NCBI GenBank assembly: GCA_945870225.1
Contig: CAMBRF010000019.1
Location: 1 to 61,690, forward strand
Length of the DNA: 61,690 nucleotides
Source of the DNA: PVC group bacterium
GTDB lineage: Bacteria; Verrucomicrobiota; Kiritimatiellia; CAIKKV01; CAITUY01
Direction: 5' to 3'
The position numbers were made by a program, and so were the translations under genes. Positions 27,831 to 36,807 of the stretch are shown piece by piece. The notes beneath the pieces were generated by a model that searched no databases, was not told where the DNA came from, and saw only the letters and a program-made list of their open reading frames with translations. Numbering within the stretch: the stretch's first letter is position 1; each line of letters opens with the position of its first letter.

Positions 27831-28487
27831 CTAGCGAAGGGACTGGGTTTTCAGAGTCAGGGTGTAGCCCTGACGATGATTGCGCAGAACGGCGGTGGCG
27901 GGGTAGATCCGGACACCTTCCGTACGGGTATCGCTGAAGATGATGGTGGTGCCCTTGCGCCGCCCATCGAAACGCGTCTTGCTCAGGAGTTGTCCCGAGT
28001 CGGCCGAGAAGACGTAATCCACGCGGTGGGCCCCGTCTGGCCCCTTGAAAATGATCTGACGGCAGTGCCGGCTCATGGTGGCACCCGCAGGCGGAGTCAG
28101 ATCGAAAAAGAGATCGGAGATGTCGGCATCCATGGCTTGGCCGGCGGTTTTACGGTCGCCGGGGAGCGGGATGGAGAACTGCGCGCGGAACTCTCCATTT
28201 GACCGCGCCACATCAAAGAGTTTCATGCCGAGCGGCGAAAGACAGACGACCGTGTAGTCGCGTGACGGCCTGTTGACGGTGGAATAGCCAAGGGCCGTCA
28301 TCCGGATGGAGGGCCACCACCAGTGTGGGCTGAACTCGAACACCAGCGTCTGTTGTGATTCGAACTGCCGGGGCAGGGCGGACTCGTAGCGGGACGGCAT
28401 AGTACCGGCATCACCGGCGAGTGGCGGCATGACGGTGCGGCAGGAGAGAAAAAACAGCGATAAGACGCAGCAGATTACGGGCCGCAT
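27831..28487 (-). CDS. Small lipoprotein at the end of the lipid operon (DUF3261-like)
   Basis: 218 residues from the ATG at 28487. The N-terminus RPVICCVLSLFFLSCRTV carries a lipobox (LSCR), so the mature protein is lipidated and probably outer-membrane or periplasmic. The body is beta-rich, with SQQTLVFEFSPHWWWPSIRM and a C-terminal FSDTRTEGVRIYPATAVL. Position and size resemble the DUF3261 lipoproteins that accompany MMPL exporters and LolA-like carriers in aryl polyene clusters. It is separated from the MMPL stop by 1 base, so it is last in the operon. A role in placing the product in the outer membrane is inferred. Confidence 0.68.
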   Translation of the reverse strand: MRPVICCVLSLFFLSCRTVMPPLAGDAGTMPSRYESALPRQFESQQTLVFEFSPHWWWPSIRMTALGYSTVNRPSRDYTVVCLSPLGMKLFDVARSNGEFRAQFSIPLPGDRKTAGQAMDADISDLFFDLTPPAGATMSRHCRQIIFKGPDGAHRVDYVFSADSGQLLSKTRFDGRRKGTTIIFSDTRTEGVRIYPATAVLRNHRQGYTLTLKTQSLR

Positions 28488-28488
28488 G

Positions 28489-30876
28489 TTACCCCTTCTT
28501 CCTCTCTTCGGGCAGCAGGGCGCACAACGCCGGGACCACCCACATGGCCGCCACATAACCCAGGCCCACCCCGATGACCAGTGTCAGGCCGATGGAGTAT
28601 AACGCCGGATGCTTCGCGAACAGCAGGACCCCCGCACCAATCAGGGTCGTCATGGCCGCAAAGGTGACGGCAATACGGGTGGAGCGGTTTTCGTGGTGTT
28701 GGCACGAGTGCAGGATGTGTACGCCGAAATCAATGCACAGTCCGAAAACGACGATGCCGGAGATCAGGTTCGCCACGTCCAGCGGCCGGTCCAGGGCAAC
28801 CAGAACCGCCAGGAGGCCAATGACCCCGGTGAGGGCGGGAACGAGCGCGATCAGGGTCAGCACCGTGCGACGCAGGAACAGAAGGGCGGTCAGTACGATC
28901 ATAAGGCTGGCGAGGAGGGAGGTGCGCCAGATTTCGCCGGTAAAGGCGGCTGACAGAATGGCACCCAGTGCGGTCCTCGATACCACGAAGACATCCGGCT
29001 GGTCGCGCAGGGCGGCGGAGATTTTTTCAACAAGCGCCGGATCGTCGGGGAAATAGGACAGGGCCTGACTGCGGCCGGGCGCGGTTTGGATGAAGCGATC
29101 CTTCAGGCTGGCCAGCACGCGATTGGTGGCCGGTTCGGCAACGGAGGTTGTGGCGTCGTAGAGATGCTCGAAGAAAGGATCGAAGGCATTGGTGGCGAAA
29201 CCAAAAGGGGCGCCCTGTTCCTGCAGCAACGTCCTCAATTTATCCTCGCGGCCCGCCCGCCAGAAAGCCGCCCACTGTTCTGCCTGCGCCGTGCGGGTCC
29301 GTGTTGACGGCCACACGGAGGCCAGGCTGACCAATCGATTGGTACCGGCCAGCGCCGCCGCCTGCTGGTATACCTCATCATTCCGCTCCAGCGCTTGCTC
29401 TGTATTCGTCCCCACGACGGCGAGAATGGCTTCCTTGCGTTCACCGGCGCTCCAGGTGTTCTGGAAGTTGCGTTCTTCATTCAAGATGGCCGGTTGGGTC
29501 CCGTCCAGACGCGTGATGTCGCTATCGAACCGGACGCGGGTGGCCAGGGCACCGGCGGCCATCAGGAAAATCGCAAATAGGATCAGGGGAAACCTGTGGG
29601 GATGAGGCGACGAGGGTGGCTCAGCCGTTTCTTCCGGCGCATCGGTTTCGCGGCGGCGCAGGCAGAGAGGCAGGATAAACAGCGCGAAAACAACGGAAAG
29701 AAGGAGGCTGACCATACAGAACAGGGCCAGCTGCCGATAGGCGGGGATACGGGAAAAGAAAAACGCAAAGAAGATGGCGGTTGTGGTGAGGGCGCCAACG
29801 GTAACCGGGCGGGCGATGTGGCGAATGGCTTCCGCGCGATGGCGGCCGTAGCGGACCGCCACATAGGCGGCGATGCCGTAATCATCCGCGATGCCGGCAA
29901 TGACGGGGCCGAAGGCGATTACGAAATAGGATAGCCGGGGATAGAAGAGGGCGGTGACTGCCAGTGCGATGATGGCGGCGAGCGCCGGCATGAGAAAGAT
30001 CAGCAGGGCCCGGACATCACGGAAGAAGGCGATATACAGCAGGATAAAGGCGGCGGAGGCGATGCCGAATATGACGCCCAGGTCGCGTTTGATTGTGTCC
30101 TCGTTACTCACGACATGGGTGTGACCGCAGATGATCGAAGCCTGAATGTCGCCAGGGAGAGTCCGGATGCTTTCCTTGAGATAGTTCAGAAGCCGGCGCG
30201 ATTCAGCGGCGTCGGTAGGAGGGACTGAGGTTTGCGCTACCAACATGGTATGCCGGCCATCCCGGCTGACGAAGTGTCCGTTCTCCATGGCGACCTTGTA
30301 CCCCATGCTGGAGGACAGTGTTTCCAGCCGGCTCATGACGAGGCTGTTGATGTCGAGCGGGTCCGCCTGCATGGCGCGCGCCATGAAGAGTCCTTCGGGC
30401 TTGAGGAGTTGAAGGTAGCGCTGTTTGAGCGCGTCGCGAACCCCCTCGGGCGTCAGTCGGGCATCAATGCTCGCCAGGGTGTCGGAGTCGAAAGTCTGCG
30501 GGGCATGGCTGAAAAAGAAGCCGGTATCGCTCATCAGGTCAGGAGTTGAGAACCCGGTGATGACGCTTGTGATCAGGGGTGGTTTCAGTGAGGCCGCGAG
30601 TAGGTCGGTGGCGGCTAGCAGGGCTTCGCGATTCCCCGTCCCGCTGCGTGATTCCAGCGAGATGACAATCTTGTTTGAGAAGTTAGCTTCGCGCAGAAAG
30701 GTCATCATGCGGTGCGCGGGGCTGTGGGCCGGCAGCATGAGATCAAGTGTGTTGTCAAAGCGGAGACGCAGCAGGCTCAGGCCGGAAGCGGCCAGAAGGG
30801 CGAGCAAAAGGCCCAGGACGATTCCCCGCCTGCGTTCAATGGTCGCAAACGCGCGCAGAAAACGGCTACCGGCCAT
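28489..30876 (-). CDS. MMPL/RND-type lipid exporter
   Basis: 795 residues with two sets of hydrophobic spans separated by large periplasmic loops, as in MMPL and HAE RND permeases. Segment 1 is IVLGLLLALLAASGLSLLRL with FDNTLDLMLPAHSPAHRM. Central spans include IAGIADDYGIAAYVAVRYG and the C-terminal half has ISGIVVFGLCIDFGVHILHS; the Asp in each pair of spans (ADDYG, CIDFG) fits the proton relay. In the operon it follows the LolA-like gene with an 11-base overlap. It is the likely pump for the cluster product, as in aryl polyene or mycolate systems. Confidence 0.9.
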   Translation of the reverse strand: MAGSRFLRAFATIERRRGIVLGLLLALLAASGLSLLRLRFDNTLDLMLPAHSPAHRMMTFLREANFSNKIVISLESRSGTGNREALLAATDLLAASLKPPLITSVITGFSTPDLMSDTGFFFSHAPQTFDSDTLASIDARLTPEGVRDALKQRYLQLLKPEGLFMARAMQADPLDINSLVMSRLETLSSSMGYKVAMENGHFVSRDGRHTMLVAQTSVPPTDAAESRRLLNYLKESIRTLPGDIQASIICGHTHVVSNEDTIKRDLGVIFGIASAAFILLYIAFFRDVRALLIFLMPALAAIIALAVTALFYPRLSYFVIAFGPVIAGIADDYGIAAYVAVRYGRHRAEAIRHIARPVTVGALTTTAIFFAFFFSRIPAYRQLALFCMVSLLLSVVFALFILPLCLRRRETDAPEETAEPPSSPHPHRFPLILFAIFLMAAGALATRVRFDSDITRLDGTQPAILNEERNFQNTWSAGERKEAILAVVGTNTEQALERNDEVYQQAAALAGTNRLVSLASVWPSTRTRTAQAEQWAAFWRAGREDKLRTLLQEQGAPFGFATNAFDPFFEHLYDATTSVAEPATNRVLASLKDRFIQTAPGRSQALSYFPDDPALVEKISAALRDQPDVFVVSRTALGAILSAAFTGEIWRTSLLASLMIVLTALLFLRRTVLTLIALVPALTGVIGLLAVLVALDRPLDVANLISGIVVFGLCIDFGVHILHSCQHHENRSTRIAVTFAAMTTLIGAGVLLFAKHPALYSIGLTLVIGVGLGYVAAMWVVPALCALLPEERKKG

Positions 30877-31531
30877 GCGGCTTGACCTCCCACATCGCGG
30901 GATCCAGCGTTGCGTTAAGGAGGGTGTTGGTAAAGGTCATCAGGGTACGGTCGCCGCTTTTTTCCTCGATCAGCATGTGGCTGAGATAACGGTGATCCGG
31001 GCGCAGGGTGAGCACAACACGGCGAATGGCCTTTTCGACGAAGGTCCCTTCGCGCGGGGTGAAGATGATGGTGGGGGAATCCGTCGATCCATCCGCAACG
31101 GCGGAGAAATCCTTGAGCAAGGTGTCGAAGCGACCTGCAAACCAGGCCTGGAGCTGGGCGGCCACGACGCCGAAGACGGGATTGCCGGCCAGGGACATCT
31201 TTTGGACCCGGTCGGTGGCCTCATCCCACTGCTGGAGGGTGGTGCCATCCAGAACCAGGTTGTATCGGATCGGCTCCGTGACCTTCCACGAGAGCCAGGC
31301 GGGTTGCCGGACGGCCAGCCGCCCCTTGAGGATGACCTTATGCTGGAGAACCGCCAGGTCTTTTTCCTGTGTGAAGTCGCTTTGAACATTGGTCGTTCCG
31401 GCCAGGGCGCGTTGAAGCTCAGCGAGAAGAGAGGTGGCGGGCGCGGGTTCGGCCTGAAGGGGAAGCGCCCGTGCGAAGCAAAGCATCAAGGCCAGGGGCG
31501 CGAGGCGAAGTTTTGGGGCGAACCAGCGCAT
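30866..31531 (-). CDS. LolA-like periplasmic lipid or lipoprotein carrier
   Basis: 221 residues from the ATG at 31531 (AGGA 8 bases upstream); an ATG at 31552 is possible. Signal peptide APLALMLCFARALPLQAEPA, then LolA fold features: NVQSDFTQEKDLAVLQHKVI, LKGRLAVRQPAWLSWKVTEP and DGTTLQQWDEATDRVQ. General LolA shuttles lipoproteins across the periplasm; cluster-borne paralogues beside MMPL pumps are thought to carry the pathway lipid. It overlaps the downstream exporter gene, supporting coordinated export. Confidence 0.85.
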   Translation of the reverse strand: MRWFAPKLRLAPLALMLCFARALPLQAEPAPATSLLAELQRALAGTTNVQSDFTQEKDLAVLQHKVILKGRLAVRQPAWLSWKVTEPIRYNLVLDGTTLQQWDEATDRVQKMSLAGNPVFGVVAAQLQAWFAGRFDTLLKDFSAVADGSTDSPTIIFTPREGTFVEKAIRRVVLTLRPDHRYLSHMLIEEKSGDRTLMTFTNTLLNATLDPAMWEVKPHGR

Positions 31532-31544
31532 GAGGGGGTCCTGT

Positions 31545-33044
31545 TCAGGCATGGGTGCCGGCGGCGGCTGCGGTTTTGTGCCAGACTTTGATCTCGCCGC
31601 GTGCCAGGAGATGCTCGTCCCGGAAGACCTGGCCTTCAATAATTCCGAAGTCTCCATACCGTGTGGCCTTATAGACGCGGGTATTCAAGGTGTCGCCGAT
31701 ATGGGCGGTGCCCAGGACTTCGATATCACGGGCACCCAGTAGGTACCCTTCCGGTTCATTCCCGGCGGCCTGGCGGCGAGTGGCTCGGAAGCCGTTCAGG
31801 GCGGCGGCCGATTGGGCGATGATTTCGAGATAGGCCGAATCGTCGAGCGTGCCGTCATCGTTGAGGAACAGATTATCCTGCTGGATGGTGGTTTCCACCA
31901 CGGCCACCCGCTCGCCTACGGATAACAAACGGTCCACCATGCGGGTTGGAGGGCACTGTGGAATCATGCCAGACACGGCGGCGGGCAGCGTCATGATCTC
32001 CTGCTCACACCCCGCATTCCGCCAGCAGAGGGGGTCGGAGGCCAGATAATCGCCGGTAAGCTGATAGGCGGCGCCGCGGCAACCATAGCAGATGGCGGAT
32101 TTCTCGCAGGCGCCGCAGGGGCCGCGGATGGTTTCCGTATAGCGGCGCAGATCCTGGATAACCTCGCTGTCGCGCAGGATATCGGCCAGCTTCCGCTCCC
32201 GGACATTGCCAACCGGAATGGTGACGCCCACGCACGGGGTCACCGAACCGAACGCATTGATCAGGCAGGAGAACTGATGACGCAGGCAACGGTCACCCAC
32301 CAGCGGGGGCTGGGGATCCCATTCCACGCCGTAGCGGGTCCGGTCGATCTCGGACAACTGACGGAAAACCTCATGCAGGGTGGGCAGATCGACTTCCAGT
32401 CCGTTATGATCACGCGCATTGCCCTGGGGGGTGATGATTTCAAAATACGGGGTGATCTTGCGGTCACGGAGCCATTGCCACATGGTCGTGATCTCCGGGA
32501 GATTTTGTTGGCAGATGATCGTGCTGACGGCCATCAGGCTTTCCTCGCCGGGGTATCCGGCGGCGATCAGGTTCCGGTAGGCTTCCTGAATGATTTTATA
32601 GGCGCCTTTGACTCCGGCCAGTTCGTCCTGGATGTGTTCCTCGAAACTGTTCATTTTCAGGACGACTTGCACGCCCAGGGCGCGCAGCTGGCGGGCGGCC
32701 TCCGGCGTGATATTGGTGCCATTGGTGAACATCTCGGCGGCCAGGTTCTGCTCCCGGATGAACGTGAGCATTTCCATGATGCGCGGGTAGATCATGGGCT
32801 CGCCGCCCAGCACGATGATCTTGCGGGCCCCCAGTTCCCTGGCCTGAAGGATGGCGCCGCGGATCTCCTCCGGAGTGAGTTCACGGGCGGTGTCGGAGGT
32901 CTGCTCGACATAGCAATACTTGCAGCGGAAATTGCAGCGGAGGCTGAGCTCGATCTCCATCGACAGCAAGCCGCCGCTGCGGGCGGTGGCTTCAATGTCC
33001 TCGCGGGTAAATTCCGCGCCGATCATGGAACTATGACAACTCAC
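31545..33044 (-). CDS. Radical SAM-SPASM enzyme fused to a hot-dog dehydratase-like domain
   Basis: 499 residues, GTG start at 33044 with GGAG upstream (ATG at 33026 possible). Residues 30-250 are a radical SAM barrel with the cluster motif CNFRCKYC (Cys 37, 41, 44) and IIVLGGEPMIYPRI. A SPASM-type cysteine-rich segment follows (CGACEKSAICYGCRG, then DPLCWRNAGC) for auxiliary Fe-S clusters. Residues ~355-499 form a hot-dog domain like ApeP/ApeI dehydratases (PPTRMVDRLLSVGERVAVVE, YLEIIAQSAAALNGF). I know no characterised enzyme with this fusion. It may couple a radical step on an ACP-bound chain with dehydration. It overlaps the ligase gene by 4 bases. Confidence 0.82.
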   Translation of the reverse strand: MSCHSSMIGAEFTREDIEATARSGGLLSMEIELSLRCNFRCKYCYVEQTSDTARELTPEEIRGAILQARELGARKIIVLGGEPMIYPRIMEMLTFIREQNLAAEMFTNGTNITPEAARQLRALGVQVVLKMNSFEEHIQDELAGVKGAYKIIQEAYRNLIAAGYPGEESLMAVSTIICQQNLPEITTMWQWLRDRKITPYFEIITPQGNARDHNGLEVDLPTLHEVFRQLSEIDRTRYGVEWDPQPPLVGDRCLRHQFSCLINAFGSVTPCVGVTIPVGNVRERKLADILRDSEVIQDLRRYTETIRGPCGACEKSAICYGCRGAAYQLTGDYLASDPLCWRNAGCEQEIMTLPAAVSGMIPQCPPTRMVDRLLSVGERVAVVETTIQQDNLFLNDDGTLDDSAYLEIIAQSAAALNGFRATRRQAAGNEPEGYLLGARDIEVLGTAHIGDTLNTRVYKATRYGDFGIIEGQVFRDEHLLARGEIKVWHKTAAAAGTHA

Positions 33045-34345
33045 AGAGGTTTTCTCCTGTCGAACACCCTAATGGGCTTTCGGGACTCGGGTGAGTAAAC
33101 ATGATGCCGAACCTTTTCATCGGGGTCAATGGCGATAAGGGGCGTGACCCGGAGCCGGGCCTGGAGTTGCTCGCGGATGAGGTCTGGCGAAGGTTGGCCG
33201 GGGCGGGCCCCGAGATGGATGATCAACTTGTCAGACAGGTTGTCATCGCTGTCGATTTCCAGATAGTAGTCGCCCAGATTCGGAAACTCATCCAAGGCGG
33301 CGAAGACGGCCTGCGGATAAAGCGTGGTTCCGCGGATTTTCATCATCTGCTGTTTGCGCCCCAGAATCGGACCCAGCCGGGGCGAGGTGCGTCCACAGGG
33401 ACAAGGGGCGGGCAAGATGAAACTGATGTCGCCGGTTTTGAAGCGCAGCAGGGGCATCCCTTCAATCGCGAGGGGGGTCAGCACGACTTCGCCGGTTGTG
33501 CCGGAGGGCACGGTCTGGTTGTTTTCGTCGAGAATTTCAAGAATTCCCAGATCAGGATGGAGGTGGCCGCCTTGAAGGGCTGTACATTCGCAGAATGAGG
33601 TGATGCATTCCGAGGAGGCATAGGTCGAGTGAACGTCGGCGTTCCAGAGGGCGTGCAGGTCGGCACCGAGCTTCAAGGGGGCCATATCCGGGCCGCGGAC
33701 CGGCTCCCCGATGCAAACCAGCTTCCTGACGGAGGTTTGTCCGGCGTTCACGCCGTGTTCGTTCAGAAATAGCGCGAGCTTGCGGAGGAATGAAGGAACG
33801 CCCACAAGCACCGTCGGCTTGATGGACTTGATGATTTCGAAGTGGCTGGCCAGGGTTCCGTGCCCATTGCGAATCGCGGCGGCATGGCGTGCCCGGATGC
33901 CCAGGAAATACGCCAGACCGGCTACGAAACACCGGTCCATGGTGCACGTCAGGAGCGTAATGTCGCCGGGGGCGATCCCGCAGGAGGCGAAGGATATCTC
34001 CTCGTTGTAACTCAACCGCTGAAGGTCCCGTTCGGTGTACATCACCTGAGTGGGTTTTCCGGTGGTGCCGGAGGAGAGGACGATGTCGACGATGGCCCCG
34101 GGCGGGACGGCCAGAAACTCGCGGTTGTGAAGGGCAAAGTCGGTTTTGGAGGTTACCGGGAGGCTCGATAGTGTCTCCAGGCTGATGGAGGCCGGATCGA
34201 GGCCGGTTTGTTTGAACAGGTGCCGGTAATAGGGGGAATGCCGGGCGCAGTGACGCAGATGTTTTTTGAGCTCCTGCTCCTGAATGGACCGCTGGGTGAT
34301 CAGGGGTTCAAATTCCAGATTGGGGCGGCCCTTGAATCGGGTCAT
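33041..34345 (-). CDS. PaaK-like AMP-dependent ligase
   Basis: 434 residues from the ATG at 34345. It matches phenylacetate-CoA ligase-type adenylating enzymes: DIVLSSGTTGKPTQVMYTER is the phosphate-binding loop, PCPCGRTSPRLGPILGRKQQ is the hinge region, and MKIRGTTLYPQAVF the C-terminal domain. Such enzymes activate an aromatic or fatty acid with ATP and load it on CoA or an ACP. Here it would prime the pathway, perhaps with an aryl starter, though the acid is unknown. Start and stop codons overlap those of the neighbours, indicating tight coupling. Confidence 0.85.
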   Translation of the reverse strand: MTRFKGRPNLEFEPLITQRSIQEQELKKHLRHCARHSPYYRHLFKQTGLDPASISLETLSSLPVTSKTDFALHNREFLAVPPGAIVDIVLSSGTTGKPTQVMYTERDLQRLSYNEEISFASCGIAPGDITLLTCTMDRCFVAGLAYFLGIRARHAAAIRNGHGTLASHFEIIKSIKPTVLVGVPSFLRKLALFLNEHGVNAGQTSVRKLVCIGEPVRGPDMAPLKLGADLHALWNADVHSTYASSECITSFCECTALQGGHLHPDLGILEILDENNQTVPSGTTGEVVLTPLAIEGMPLLRFKTGDISFILPAPCPCGRTSPRLGPILGRKQQMMKIRGTTLYPQAVFAALDEFPNLGDYYLEIDSDDNLSDKLIIHLGARPGQPSPDLIREQLQARLRVTPLIAIDPDEKVRHHVYSPESRKPIRVFDRRKPL

Positions 34346-35115
34346 TGCGGTGCCTCCATGGCGGCCAACTCGCGGCTGATCATGTCGTGCACTCTGTTCT
34401 TCAATTGGAAGGGCGTCAGGTCCTTGTAGGTTTCCCATGTCAGGGTGGGGAGTCGGCGGAGGGTGACCTTTCCGGGATAAAGGAGCATGGTGCCGCGGGG
34501 GGGCATGTGTTCATTGCCGGAGATGCAGAGGGGCATGATGGGAACTTTATCCCGGAGCGCGAGGCGGAAGACGGTGCCATGGAAGGGTCCCATTTTGGGG
34601 CTGCCGGATCGGGTGCCCTCGGGGAAAGCCGCAATGGAAATGCCCTGGCTCAGGTAGCGGCTAGTCCGGTTGAAAAATTCCTCGACCGGCATATCGTTAA
34701 TGCTGAGATAGCCCGCGAGGCGCGCCCCAATGCCCCAAACCGGGAGGCGCAGGGTCCAGGTATTGACGATCTGGATGGCTTCCGGCAATGACAGGCAGGC
34801 CATCAGGAAAGGGTCCGATGATGAACGGTGATTGCAAACGACCAGGTAAGGGCCTGGGCCTGTGTCGTGGGAGTGATCCTGATAACGGACGCGAATGAGG
34901 GGGAAGGGGAGAATGTGGATGACCACGATGCCGTACCAATGAATAGTCTTGCGGAACAGGTACATGGCCTTTCGATGGGGGATAAACGGCGCCTGAACGG
35001 CCACAAATAGCGTCAGTATGGGAACCGCCACCAGCGTAAAGAGCACCAGACACGTGTAAAACCACGTGTTCAGCCAAATCACTTTGAGGAGATTCATCAT
35101 GGCGGTCAGGTGCAT
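34342..35115 (-). CDS. Lysophospholipid-type acyltransferase (PlsC family)
   Basis: 257 residues with N-terminal hydrophobic helices and the acyltransferase boxes NHRSSSDPF (HX4D with His 96 and Asp 101) and FPEGTRSGSPK. PlsC-family enzymes move an acyl chain from ACP or CoA to a glycerol or other acceptor at the inner membrane. In this operon it may attach the cluster product to a lipid head. The start could also be the ATG pair at 35100/35097. Its stop overlaps the start of the AMP-ligase gene. Confidence 0.9.
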   Translation of the reverse strand: MHLTAMMNLLKVIWLNTWFYTCLVLFTLVAVPILTLFVAVQAPFIPHRKAMYLFRKTIHWYGIVVIHILPFPLIRVRYQDHSHDTGPGPYLVVCNHRSSSDPFLMACLSLPEAIQIVNTWTLRLPVWGIGARLAGYLSINDMPVEEFFNRTSRYLSQGISIAAFPEGTRSGSPKMGPFHGTVFRLALRDKVPIMPLCISGNEHMPPRGTMLLYPGKVTLRRLPTLTWETYKDLTPFQLKNRVHDMISRELAAMEAPQ

Positions 35116-35174
35116 CGGCTGAAGGTGTTTAGGCTGCGGAACACCACCCTACAATCCAATCGCCTTCAGCCTGA

Positions 35175-35438
35175 TCACTTTTTCGGATCCTCTTCCTGTT
35201 TGAGGGCAAGGATGAACGCGTAGATATCCTCCAGTGTGCGGATGGTCCGCACCCGCTCATCCTCGCGGATCTGCACCTTGAATTTCTTTTGAAGGGCCAC
35301 GATCAGATCCACGATGTCGAGGCTGTCGAGGCCGAGTTCTTCAAAGATCTTCGCTTGAGGTGTCAGTTTCTCGGGCGCCAGTTCGAAGGATTCCTCGAAA
35401 ACCTGGTTGGTTAATGTGACGATTTCTTCTTTGGTCAT
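35175..35438 (-). CDS. Acyl carrier protein
   Basis: 87 residues, acidic, with the 4'-phosphopantetheine site ELGLDSLDIVDLIVALQKKF (Ser 39). It carries growing chains for the ketosynthase upstream and the reductase, dehydratase and acyltransferase of the cluster. The C-terminal KQEEDPKK is a charged tail. It starts 14 bases after the ketosynthase stop. This is a dedicated ACP separate from the housekeeping acpP, which is not in the window. Confidence 0.95.
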   Translation of the reverse strand: MTKEEIVTLTNQVFEESFELAPEKLTPQAKIFEELGLDSLDIVDLIVALQKKFKVQIREDERVRTIRTLEDIYAFILALKQEEDPKK

Positions 35439-35452
35439 GGTCTATTTCCCCT

Positions 35453-36703
35453 TCACACCATCCTGCATACCAGAACGGCGCTGATTCCGCCAAACGCAAA
35501 ACTGTTTTTGACCACAATTCGGGCGGCGCGTTGCTCGGGCGCGCCCTGGATGTGGTGGATCCCCTGGCATTCCGGGCTGACATTTTCGAGATTCAGGGTA
35601 GGGTAAAGCCGGTCCTGCCGCATGCCGGCCAGCGCGGCGGATAGCTCGATGGCCGCCGAGGCGCCTAGTGTATGGCCGAGATAGCCTTTCAGGCTGCTCA
35701 CGGGAACGGAATCGCCAAAGACCTCGCGAATGGCCTCAGCTTCCTCCTTGTCCCCCTGCAGGGTGGCGGTGGCGTGGGCGTTGATGTAGTCCACCTGGCG
35801 CGGTTCCAGCCCGGACTGGCGCAAGGCCTCATGCATGCAGGCGACCATGGCCGGGCGGCTGGATTCGCTGACGTGATCACCACTGCTGCAGGTGTGATAC
35901 CCCAGCACCTCGGCGTGAATCCTTGCGCCGCGTTTCACGGCATGGTCATAATCCTCAAGCAGCATGATTCCCGCGCCTTCCCCGCAGACCAGTCCGTCCC
36001 GGTCTCGATCGAAGGGGCGGGGGGTCAGGGTGGGGGTTGCGTTATATTTTACCGAGGTGGCGAACAGGACGTCGAACGAACCGGTCACGGTGGGATGCAA
36101 CTCCTCGGCTCCGCCACACAGCATCGCATCCTGGCGTCCGAGCCGGATCAGGTCGTAACCGGCACCGATCGCCTGCATGGCCGAGGCGCAGGCCGCGGAC
36201 GTCGCCATGACCCAGCCATTGAGTTTCAGGTGCTGCGCCACGTTCATGGTGGCCGTGTGGGAGATGCAGTGAAAGAACTGCATGGAGGAAAGCTTGGTCA
36301 GGTCGTGATCCGGCAGCATGGTTTCGAATGCCTGACTGATGCTGATGGCGCTCCCCGTGGTGGATCCGACAACGCAGCCCATGCGGCCGGTGGTGAGGTT
36401 TGAGTCAGGATCGATGCCGGCGTCGATCAGGGCGTCCTGTGCCGCTTGGACGGCAAAGAGGCTCAGGCGGCCCATGGAGCGGCGGCTCTGGCGCGGAATC
36501 AATTTCTCATCCTTGAGTTCGGCCGGGGCCCCGACCAGGCTGCGCAGGCCGATGTAGTGTTTCCAATCGTCCATGGCACGTACGGCGCAACGGCCGGCTT
36601 CAATTCCCTGAACCAGGGTCGAAACACCCCGACCGAGGGGTGAGACACATCCCATGCCGGTGATGACGACGCGTTTTAAGTTAGTTGAATGGCTATTCAT
36701 CAT
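35453..36703 (-). CDS. Beta-ketoacyl-ACP synthase, FabF-like
   Basis: 416 residues from the ATG at 36703, with GGAAGGAA upstream; a longer frame into the repeat DNA is rejected. The catalytic triad is present: Cys in TSAACASAMQAIG, His in NAHATATLQGD, and His in KGYLGHTLGASAAIELSAAL. It extends acyl chains with malonyl-ACP. No second KS or chain-length factor lies in the cluster, so it either acts as a homodimer or borrows a partner. Its closest functional analogues are KS genes of aryl polyene and ladderane-type clusters. Confidence 0.93.
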   Translation of the reverse strand: MMNSHSTNLKRVVITGMGCVSPLGRGVSTLVQGIEAGRCAVRAMDDWKHYIGLRSLVGAPAELKDEKLIPRQSRRSMGRLSLFAVQAAQDALIDAGIDPDSNLTTGRMGCVVGSTTGSAISISQAFETMLPDHDLTKLSSMQFFHCISHTATMNVAQHLKLNGWVMATSAACASAMQAIGAGYDLIRLGRQDAMLCGGAEELHPTVTGSFDVLFATSVKYNATPTLTPRPFDRDRDGLVCGEGAGIMLLEDYDHAVKRGARIHAEVLGYHTCSSGDHVSESSRPAMVACMHEALRQSGLEPRQVDYINAHATATLQGDKEEAEAIREVFGDSVPVSSLKGYLGHTLGASAAIELSAALAGMRQDRLYPTLNLENVSPECQGIHHIQGAPEQRAARIVVKNSFAFGGISAVLVCRMV

Positions 36704-36722
36704 TTCCTTCCCAATCTCTCGC

Positions 36723-36807
36723 GCGGACGGCGGCACGCCGTCCCTCCCAAAGAGGAGCATAATTTTTGTTCAAGCTCCCCCGGGGAGGGCGCGCATGCTG
36801 CGCGCCG
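36723..36807. repeat. Permuted copy of the 52-bp palindromic repeat
   Basis: The two half-hairpins of the 52-bp element occur in swapped order: GCGGACGGCG...CGTCCCTCCCAA at 36723-36750, a 32-base spacer, then GGGAGGGCGCGCATGCTG...CGCCG at 36783-36807. The right half lies inside the 3' end of the flavoenzyme gene and encodes its last residues. This suggests each half-hairpin is a separate unit, or that copies sit in tandem with a deleted outer half. Confidence 0.65.

Noticed and set aside
30425..31591. 388-residue plus-strand ORF across the LolA and MMPL genes
   Set aside because: Antisense to two recognised genes, with no family resemblance.
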